A stretch of 64,000 nt of DNA from Rhizoctonia solani (Eukaryota > Basidiomycota > Agaricomycetes > Cantharellales > Ceratobasidiaceae), in assembly GCF_016906535.1 (NCBI RefSeq), contig NC_057381.1:496001-560000 (forward strand). The letters are read 5' to 3'. Positions 24,324 to 32,890 of the stretch are shown piece by piece. Below the pieces are notes generated by a model. The model was given only the letters and a program-made list of their open reading frames with translations, made no database searches and was not told where the DNA came from. Each line of letters begins with the position of its first letter. Position 1 is the first letter of the stretch. A program made the position numbers and the translations under genes.

Positions 24324-25994
24324 GTAAAGAGACCCCGGCTATGAAATAATTCACTCGAATGAAGAGCCCCAAGGCTAGGCCAGCTAGTTAGTGGGGAGGC
24401 CAAATGGGCCAGAGTCCTAGCTTTATAGACCCAAAGACAATTGCGATCGTCTGGGGAAAGAAGCACTTGGTGTCTCGGCGGACAATACCAATTCAGCGAT
24501 GAGTGATGGACGCTTGTCAGCATCTGTAGCAACAATCACGCACATCAGAACTCACTGTGGGTCCAGCGTAAGTGGCGGTGTTATTAAATTTCGAATGGTC
24601 GATCATCCGCACTCTCGAAAAGGCAATTTATAGCGCAAATCAAGTGGCAAGCCAGCGATAGATTCAAACGTCTATGAAATCTGTCTAGGGTCTCTGAGAA
24701 GCTGCGTGATTTGCGCACTCTTGTGCCTACTTGGTGGTATGCCCTTGTCGATCACCGAAGCGGAAAATCGGGTGAACGGGCGAGATCGAATATTGGTTTG
24801 GTGTTACGAATGCTCTGTGCGAATGGTAGTCGTTGATCAACATGCGCGTGTAAAGCACATGGCTCCTGTGAGCCACTACACTGGGCGTACCATCGTGGTA
24901 CCTATTAACCGGATGTATCCTCGACACGTGTGCCTAGGAATCAAGAAGTTTACTGATCCTACTACTGTATAATATGCGTGGCACATTCCGAGCAACAAAA
25001 TTCACCGGTACTTTCCGTACCAAGGCCATTAGTACCTCACTTCATGATGGGCCGAGGGTGGCACCCGCCCAGTGTCACGAATGGATTAGTGGTTAGAGGC
25101 CACTCGTATATGCGTCATTTGACTTGTAAGCTCAGGGTGTTATGATCCAATTAGCAAAGCTGAAATATAGACGAAACGATAAACTACAGCTCCTAGGATA
25201 TTTTAGTTTCGGTGTAGTGGTAGTGTTCTTCATCACTGCGCCGCAGTGACCTGCATACGTGGACAACGGTTTCAAGTCTTACTTATCTTTCCTATTGGAA
25301 AGTTCATCGAAGATTCATTTCAGTTCGTGCCCCACTTGTGCGATAGGGATGAATGTATCACGCTCAGGGACGCACTCGGTATAGGTGTGAGAATCAGACT
25401 GAACAGAAACCAAATTTGGCCAGAATCAGAATAACCCATATATTAGACTCGGTACTTTACGACCACAGTCGTCAATTCAGAGTGGCGCATCCAAGCCCAC
25501 GACAATACTCAATTTTTCAAATTATCTCTGCACAGACCATAGCTTAGGAGACATTAAAGGCATTAGCCGGAAGGATACGGGGGCGTTATCTTCCTAACGA
25601 GGATCACCCAGGGTTGGGCATTTGTTATCATCTACAAACTCTATTCATCGTGGGTCCTCGGCGTGACTTGGGGGGGGGCAATTTTTGTAGTTTGTCCAGA
25701 TAAGTATAATGTTTTTATGTATCTAGTACTCTAAACACATACCCCAGTGCTGTTTAAAAATCACGAGCCGAGTTATGCTGTACTAGTGTGGGCTATCGGT
25801 TAGTTCTTCGCGTGGCGGCGTTGATTATTTGGCCTCAGGTTTATCAATTACCAATCGTACGACTCGCTATCTGATAAGATCATCTCAACTTCACCCACCA
25901 CATCTCCCACCCCTCTCGGCGTTGTATTTTTTGAACTGTACCACCAAGACCTGTGGATTCCATCGAAAGCCATACTTGAGCTGCAAACAAATAA
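24324..25994. other. Intergenic with a tRNA-like patch and the HapX promoter
   Basis: There is no coding gene that I can support. Near 25205-25290 a stretch resembles a decayed tRNA (A-box-like TGTAGTGGTAGTG, B-box-like GGTTTCAAGTC). The last 150 bases are the HapX promoter with an iron-GATA site. A G-run lies at 25671-25678. Confidence 0.4.
25869..25877 (+). promoter_or_regulatory. Iron-GATA site (ATCWGATAA) upstream of HapX
   Basis: The sequence ATCTGATAA matches exactly the consensus recognised by fungal iron GATA repressors (SreA, Sfu1, Urbs1; Cir1-like). It lies 118 bp upstream of the HapX ATG. In ascomycetes the hapX gene is repressed by this factor under iron sufficiency. Confidence 0.6.
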
Positions 25995-28562
25995 ATGGCT
26001 ACGTTATACGCGCAGCCTACCAAAGAATGGGTAATCCCAGCAAAGCCGAAACCTGGGCGAAAGCCGAAACGCGATGATCCAGTGGTAGAGGAAGACGCTG
26101 TTGTGAGTCACCGTTTCGCCAACTACTTCTCTCTCTTCCCCCTTACTTGAAGTATTCGCCATTCGCCATGTGATGATCACACATGGTGGTCGTATTGCTG
26201 AGAGCCCCATGGCGCTTGCCCCTGTACCCGGTTGACCCCGATTGGATCAGACAAAAAATAATCGATTCAATCGAGAGATCGACGTCTCACCACAGCCTCC
26301 TGATTTTACCTTGTCATTGTCCCGCATGATCTGACGTCTTTAAATTCTAATAGAGCGATAGCAAAGCGAAGAAAGTGCAGAACCGGTACGTGTCGCCAAT
26401 TTATCAGATCTGGTAATACGAGCGCTTAATCAATTCCTTGGGGTTACCTCGACCTGGGTTGGCTGGTTTTCAACGGGAATGCATTTACACGCTTTTCTGC
26501 TCATAGTGCTGCCCAAAGAGCTTTCCGAGAGCGGAAGCAATCACAACTGGCCGATCTTCAGGCTCGATTGACCCAATATGAGCAGGGAGAGATCGAGAGG
26601 AATGTTGCCCTACAGAATGTCGCCAAAAAGCTCAAAGAAGAAAACGAGCGTCTGAAATCTGCAAGTAATATATTTGGTCGGCCTTTACTTTTGCAACTGA
26701 TCGCTCGATAGGAAAACGAGAAATTGAGGGAAGAAAGCGGCAAAGTGAGAGAGGAAAACCTTTCAGTGCGCAATCGGTTACGCGAGCTTCAAGAGGAATA
26801 TTCAGCTTATCGACATAAAATGGAGCCTGATGCACCTCCTTTGGAATTTGAATCCACCATAGTTACTCGCAAGAGATCTCGCGCAGACAGCGGTACTTTA
26901 TCGATCATTACGAGCGTGTCCTCATCCTCATCTACTCCAACGCCGGTCTCCAAGCGCAAGCGAGGAAAGGACGAAACACGTTCAGAGACACCTCATATAA
27001 CTACAAGAGCAACAAGCACAGCTGAACCTCGACGGTCAGCAAGCAAATCTTACACTACCCTACCGCCAGATTATGTGCCCCCTCCTCAACTCGTGCACAT
27101 CTACTCCCCTGCTGTCTCCGACGGTTCTTCGAGACCTTCGCTCGTTATGTCTCCTGTGTCCTCCGAGAATTCTCATGGGCCTGAGCCTTCATCGTTAGGT
27201 GCGTCGAAATTCAATTAGCGTAAATTACACGCATTGACAACCCTGTGTCATGTTAGATGAGGCACACCTCGATGAAGACGATATTATGGAGGGATACTCT
27301 AACGACAAGCACCACGATTCCGAATTTGAATCCACTATCCCCGAATCAGATGAATTGCATGTAGTCGATTGCGGGTTTTGCAGTCGAGAGCCGGGCTCAT
27401 GCGTTTGTCGAGAAGTCAGTGCCGGGATTAATCACCTTTTGGAATCAGCCTCTTCATCTAGGAAGGTACAGTCTGCGAGGGCCGTACTGGAAGATGACGA
27501 ATCCTACGGGGCTTCTCCGACAACATCCAAGCCCTCTATACTCGATAATCTTCCTCCTGTCCAGCCTGGTGTTCCACTTCGACTTCGACGTTCAAAGCGT
27601 ACCAACCCCAACGCGAACACCAGCGACAGCGGGCCGGTACACTTGACACCCGTGCCTCAGTTCCTTAAACCCACGCCTACTTCTGCTCCCAGTATCCGAC
27701 CTGTTTGTTCAGGAGATCCTTCTAATTGCGCGGCGTGTGCGGACGATCCTTTTGGGCGCGCATTTTGTACGGCACTCGCTAGTGGAGTTGTATGCAGAAA
27801 CCCCAACTGCAAGCAATGCACGAAACCTCAGTCGGAGCGTCCACAACCAGAGCCAGTTTCGACGTTGCCTGAAGATAAGGGCAAAGGGAAGAGCAAGGCC
27901 AACCCGATGGACATCGATGTCGGCTCAAGTTCAGGCGTAGGACTTGGAATGGGAATGAGCATGGAGACAGGTATGCTTTTATGCTGCGGAGATCCAAAAC
28001 TATGTGGTGGAGGTATATGTGGTGTCCGTACTCCATCTTCCCCAATCAAGACGGCCCAACGTCCTGCAATTCAAGCTTCATCCTCTACTCTTAGTATTCA
28101 TCCCGAATCAAATTCGCGCTCGATGCAGGACAGCGAAGATGAACGCGACAAGCCAGATAGGCTACCTTCAATTTCTTCTCCTGGCCAAAATGATATGGTC
28201 CTTGATAATCCCTACGAGATCCCAACTAACGAAGCATGGGAACGCCTTAAATCGCATCCAAATGTCGCTTTTGCCGACTTGAGCTTGCTTGCGGACGTTG
28301 TCGCCGGTCGGACCAAGTGCACTAGCTCTCGCGTCCGCCTGTCGCTCACACCAGAAAGGGATGTCAGCAGACTCGAACACGAAGATTCAGAGGATTATAG
28401 TGAGGTCTTGGAAGGCGATAGCGGACAAATCCCCCACATTCCCATCCAACTTTAGTTCCTCAGGAGGCCCTGGTGCGGTGCGGACGCGAACGTCTGATGC
28501 GCGTTCAAGCCGAGGGTGTCCGTGACGCATTGGCTATGCTAGACGTCCAGAGGCCGAATTGA
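25995..28562 (+). CDS. hapX: HapX-type bZIP iron regulator
   Basis: This is the fungal iron-homeostasis transcription factor that works with the CCAAT-binding complex in the nucleus. Six exons (25995-26102, 26354-26385, 26507-26660, 26712-27198, 27257-28399, 28456-28562) give about 676 residues. Residues 10-27 (KEWVIPAKPKPGRKPKRD) are the Hap4-like CBC-binding motif. The basic region is NRAAQRAFRERK, with a long leucine zipper after it (KKL, ERL, EKL at seven-residue spacing). Three Cys-rich regions begin near residues 299 (CGFCSREPGSCVC), 411 (CSGDPSNCAACADDPF with further Cys) and 503 (CCGDPKLCGGGICG); in HapX these sense iron-sulphur status. The last exon ends RVQAEGVRDALAMLDVQRPN. Skipping the final 56-nt intron would instead give a stop at 28455. 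One intron is GC-AG. Iron-GATA sites lie upstream and in intron 2. Confidence 0.95.
26401..26409 (-). promoter_or_regulatory. Second iron-GATA site, in HapX intron 2
   Basis: TTATCAGAT on the plus strand is ATCTGATAA on the minus strand, the same 9-mer as in the promoter. It sits inside the intron that splits the basic region (26386-26506), so it does not encode protein. Its use is unproved. Confidence 0.45.
26661..26711 (+). other. GC-AG intron in the HapX leucine zipper
   Basis: This 51-nt intron starts GCAAGT and ends ATAG. Using it gives ERLKS joined to ENEKLREE, which keeps Leu at strict seven-residue spacing. The only GT alternative (GTAATA at 26665 with a GAG acceptor at 26720) loses two residues and breaks the heptads. 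Confidence 0.75.
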
Positions 28563-28872
28563 TGAAAGCAATAACATACTCGGGTCTAGGTCGATCTCCA
28601 AATTGTACCTCTTGAAGAAAATGTTTGCACGTTCGGGATTTCTGCATACTATTATATCAATGTTTATGGTCACCAAAAGTCATCCTCTTGTTTCATTATA
28701 CTCACTCCCTCTCCTACTTTACTATTTCCCGAGCGGCGCCCTGGATGTAGAATTCACGAATACTTTATAATATACATGGTCGTAAATAAGATGCGCGCAT
28801 ACATTCAGTGTAGACTCGTAAGATAGCCCAAAGACCCAAGAAGCGAAATGCATAAGTAAAAATCCAGCCGTC
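28563..28872. other. Intergenic between converging genes
   Basis: This is the 3' flank of HapX (+) and of the FFG-motif gene copy C (-). No gene is seen. Confidence 0.35.
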
Positions 28873-29646
28873 TCAACGATCCGCAAACGAACCCACTCGG
28901 CCAGCCCAAAGCCCGATGATCAGACCCACGATACAAATTACAAGGGTGATCCAGGCGTACAGGCACCTAAGACTCCACCGGCGCTCGGTGACTTGCATAT
29001 GTAACGAAAGAAGACGTCGACTTCTCCCAGTGCCCCCCTGGCTGAACATCGAAGACCTTGGATTACCGGCCCCTGTAACCTCGGCCGGCGCAGGCCTAGA
29101 GTCTGCCGATGAGCGGGGAGCCACAAATAAGATACAAGCACCGAAAAGCCAGAAAGGCGGGAATACTAAAGAAAACACGAGCAATAAGCACCTTCGATTA
29201 GTTGAAATTCGACTAAATATATGCGTACCAAATCCGTAATAAAATAAATATTTCGAAACCGTTTCTGGTTCTTTCTGATTCGCGAAAATATTGAGAGGTT
29301 CCGCGCTCTGTTTCTCGAGATCCACCGATCGTGGATGCTGTGGCGTTGGACCGAAGAAATTATCGAGAGCTAGCAACTGACCCTCGGAGGTGAGCTCGGA
29401 GGTGAGTGGGCTCTGGGCTTGGGAGGTTGGTAAGGACTTCTGGCGCGTAGTTGTCCGCGCAGTAGGCGGTAATGTAACATGCACTGGCTGTTTGAGGGGA
29501 TTTCCGGAGCTGCCAACGACCTCGAACAAGGGGAGGTCCTGCGCCATCCGTGGAGGGGACGGGTCCTCTGAATGGGCCATGGTCGAGGGATCAGGAGTAT
29601 ACATTGTAGAATGGCCCTCAGAATGAGCAGGGGTATGACCTATCAT
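28873..29646 (-). CDS. FFG-motif membrane protein, copy C
   Basis: Two exons (about 29229-29646 and 28873-29165, intron 63 nt at 29166-29228) give a protein of about 236 residues. The N-half is Ser/Thr/Pro-rich and holds LALDNFFGPTPQ, the family motif. SKYLFYYGF precedes the intron and VFPPFWLFGACILF follows it, forming the first membrane segment. A basic, Gly/Ser-rich loop leads to a second helix (YAWITLVICIVGLIIGLWAG). The architecture, the intron position between YGF and FPPFW, and the motif all match copy A at 7.1 kb. Unlike copy A it has no clear PPxY. ATGs at 29646, 29601 and 29577 are all possible starts. The function is unknown. Confidence 0.75.
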   Translation of the reverse strand: MIGHTPAHSEGHSTMYTPDPSTMAHSEDPSPPRMAQDLPLFEVVGSSGNPLKQPVHVTLPPTARTTTRQKSLPTSQAQSPLTSELTSEGQLLALDNFFGPTPQHPRSVDLEKQSAEPLNIFANQKEPETVSKYLFYYGFGTHIFSRISTNRRCLLLVFSLVFPPFWLFGACILFVAPRSSADSRPAPAEVTGAGNPRSSMFSQGGTGRSRRLLSLHMQVTERRWSLRCLYAWITLVICIVGLIIGLWAGRVGSFADR

Positions 29647-30345
29647 TCAGGTGTATGAACTCCCCACGTGTTCTGATCCGTGAAATGAATTTCGCGTTCC
29701 TTTGTGTATGTCACAGGGGAGGGCGCCTATGACTGGTCGACGGTGAGATGGGAGAACAAAGGCGAGGGAGCCTGCAAGACCGGTCGCATATAAGTGCTCG
29801 AGTCGTATTCCCGGTATTCAGGATTGCAGAAAGATTCCTGTACTCGCCAGCGACAGAGGAGGATATGTGCCCGGAACGAAAATGCGGCAAACGGCAGTCC
29901 CCGAGTGGTCGAGTGCCGGTCAAGGTACTCTGAATCGACGACAGACCTGCTGGGGGGTGGTGCAGCCCAGAGCTCGAGAGTTCCGGGGTGCTTTAAATCG
30001 TTTGTTTTCGCTCTACCAACATATAACCGACGGTCTTACTATTTACGGGTCACTTTGTTGGGTGCGAAGAAACCGATTACAGGGTTCGATTATGTATTAG
30101 GGCTGGGAGCCGAGGTCTTAAGCCCCAAAGGCGCCACAAAGGAGTGACCAACTAGTACTTATAGTGTTCTCTTCTCATCAACTTGATAGCTTTACTTGGA
30201 GTAATTTGACCCGTGTCAGTCACGACACGAAATGCCGTAGAAGAGACCTGTATCACGTGTATTAGGTCAGCTCGGCGTTACGGTCGTAAGCTTCGTCGGC
30301 CTTCACACATCATCCAAATTTCTCTGCTTGGGACCAACGTCAATC
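29647..30345. other. Divergent intergenic region
   Basis: This is upstream of copy C (-) and TIM8 (+). A 117-codon open frame at 29794-30147 has no recognisable content. No RNA gene was supported. Confidence 0.35.
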
Positions 30346-30738
30346 ATGGATGCTAACCAAAAGTTCGATGAGGCTACTCAAGTAAGTGATAAATAGTGTG
30401 GAACATGAAGCACATTATACTCATTGGTGATCTATTTTGGGTGTGCCAGCGTGAGCTCCAGGCATTCATCGAGCAAGAACAAGCCAAGGCTAGAGTGCAA
30501 GCTACGACTCACCAACTGACGGATATGTGCTGGACCAAGTAGGTCTTTCCTCAATCTTGGAACAGGGTAATTCCTCATCGCTGCTTTTCGCAGGTGCATA
30601 ACCGGTAGCGTTTCCACACGATTTTCTAGCTCAGAGGCCTACTGCCTCCAAAACTGCGTAGATCGTTTCCTCGACACTAGTCTATTCATCGTCAAGAAGC
30701 TTGACGAACAAAGGAGAAGCATGCAGGGGGGGCAGTGA
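30346..30738 (+). CDS. TIM8: Mitochondrial small Tim chaperone Tim8
   Basis: This is an intermembrane-space chaperone that, with Tim13, escorts hydrophobic precursors to the TIM22/SAM machinery. Three exons (30346-30381, 30450-30538, 30594-30738) give 89 residues, the family's usual length. It carries the twin CX3C signature: CWTKC in exon 2/3, with the intron inside the second Cys's Lys codon, and CLQNC further on, separated by ITGSVSTRFSSSEAY. The DRFLDTSLFIVKKL helix is typical of Tim8 and distinguishes it from Tim9, 10 and 13. There is no cleavable presequence, as expected for MIA40-dependent import. Confidence 0.95.
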
Positions 30739-31055
30739 TTGAATGTAATTAATTTTCCTATGGTGAGCTTCACACGAAGAAGGTCATGTATGTGATACTA
30801 ATGTCCCTCCAGTGAAACTAGACTTAAAAGTACAAACGTACCGTTGTAATAATATGACACCCACTCCCCCAGCTTCCAATTGCGCGAATGGTTGGCATAG
30901 TGATTCCGCAGGCAATATCAGCTCCGGTTTACGATCCTCCAAACAGTAGCGATCCAGCGTACTAAATATTTCTACAACAGTTACAGATAAGAAAGTTCCC
31001 TAAGGAAATACAACAGGACATCGTACAAGCATCCAATTCACAAGGTTCTTACACA
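30739..31055. other. Intergenic between converging genes
   Basis: This is the 3' flank of TIM8 and the acyltransferase gene. Nothing else is recognised. Confidence 0.35.
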
Positions 31056-32535
31056 TCACATTACAGATTTAATAAAACCGGAAAGTTTCCAGGCAGTAAT
31101 TCCGGTAATGAATGGCATGAACCAACTAAACGCATCCATGATTTCGGCCTTGGAGTTAAGTCGAATTGGCCATTCGACTGCGCCTGATTCTTCCTTATCG
31201 AGCGCCCTCTCTTCGTCCCATTTTTTGGTCTCCTTTCCGCCGCCGATAGCTACGGAACTTGCGGATGGCTTCTCTGATGATGATCTGAATCTACCTTCAG
31301 TGAGTTGCTGTTCCATTAAATTATCCTTTTCTTTCCATCGGGCCAACAGCCATTGATCAAAGGCTGCACGCTCGGTCTCATTGGCTTCTTCTTCTCCTCG
31401 AGGCACGCCGATGGGGACGTCACGCGCAACGTCATAAAGCCTCAAGTGCACATGGACACGAGGTGGAGGTACACCCTGCATGAAAATGCTTCGCAGCGTG
31501 TAGTATGCTTGTCCATAACCTCCGCGCGGGATTCCCGGGTAGGCGATGGTAACATCAAGCAGTTTGAGAGATGGCATATGTGGCGATAGCACACGAAGAC
31601 AAAATAATAGGCCGGTCGAGCGCGGTAGAAGTATGTGCTGCATGTCCTGGATACCCGTCTTGGCAGCGTACTTGGCGCTAAGTGGGCGAGTGTTTGGCGA
31701 CACGAGAGTGCCTTCAGGGAAGAGCAATAGTAGGAAAGGAAGCTGGCCGCCTGCTGCTGTGCGAGCAAGCCGAGTTAGGTGCGATGTGAGCCGTTGCTTA
31801 TCGTGAGCCCAAGAGCGAGCCAAAAAGATGAACCGGAAGAATTGCATTCCCTGCGTAATAGAATGTTATATTAGTTTGGGTCGAGGAAATTAAACTTCAT
31901 TCTAATTACCCAACCGACTATTGGGATCCATTTCAGGCTGTCTTTGAGAATAATAAGGACATCTGCGTGTGCTCTCATGGAGTAGGCGAGACACCATAGG
32001 TACCACCAATCGGCGTATATCTGCGAAAGGCCAGGTAATCTTAAATAAACAGTCTTCAAAAGGGGTAAACTGTGCCCTTACCTGGTGGTTTGGCATCATG
32101 ACTACTTGGGGCGGTAGTTTAAGCTCAGTAACACGCCCGCCCTCATCGCGAACAACAACATCTTCGATGCCGTTGCCTCCTTCATAGGTTACGATCAAGC
32201 TTGTAGGTGCAAACCATTGGCACATGAGCACTATAACCCCCGACCCCAGAGCATCCGACGATTCGCCACAATACCACATCTTGTCAGCTAAAGCCTCACA
32301 CTGGGTTCATGGTGAACCCACCGAGCAAAAGCCCAAAGTTTGCTTTGGTCTTTCGTATTAGGGCACGATATGGTCGTGGCGCCACGAGAGCCAAAGGGAT
32401 GAGCAATAATTGGAAGGAATTCGCACAGACACATCCCGTAAGGAATGCTAAGTTAAATAACAGGCCATTAAAGGAGAATTTTTGTGCTGGTCGATCCGTT
32501 ATAGGTATCGCGTGGAGGTCTTCGTGTGCGGGCAT
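31056..32535 (-). CDS. LPLAT-family acyltransferase (PlsC domain)
   Basis: This is probably a membrane-bound lysophospholipid acyltransferase of the CST26/LCLAT/AGPAT type, acting in the ER or lipid droplets. The ATG at 32535 opens MPAHEDLHAIP, followed by a hydrophobic segment (LLFNLAFLTGCVCANSFQLL). Four exons can be traced. Motif I spans a splice site: MMPNHQ joined to IYADWW gives the NHx4D catalytic His-Asp pair. Motif III is LLFPEGT in the last exon, and IAYPGIPRGG corresponds to the later P-containing motif. The C-terminus has a hydrophobic stretch (FMPFITGITAW). The acyl donor and acceptor cannot be assigned. Confidence 0.88.
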
Positions 32536-32890
32536 CTCAAAGCACGCCTACGGCCACCGCAGTCAATGATTAAATAGCGCTGGTATTGAAATCGCCGCCA
32601 CGACTCGTAGGTTTCTTGTTGCTGCACTCCGTGAGAGACAGAGAGGCCCGGATGGTGGTCAGCTTAAACGTGGGCGCGGTGAGGTTTACTTATCTGGGCC
32701 GATATAGGATGACGGAATTCGGCGCTCTGACACATGGTCTTATCCTAATGCTGTGAATAAATGTCATTCCCACGTGAAACTGACAATGAGGATCGGCAAC
32801 CATTCAGGAAAGCAATTCGTGTTTGCCTCGAACATCTCTAGCGTCATCACCTTTGAAAATACTACAGGGATACGCGCATTGATACAAAGT
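32536..32890. other. Intergenic
   Basis: This is the upstream region of the acyltransferase and 3' flank of the PPR gene, both on the minus strand. No other gene is recognised. Confidence 0.35.
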
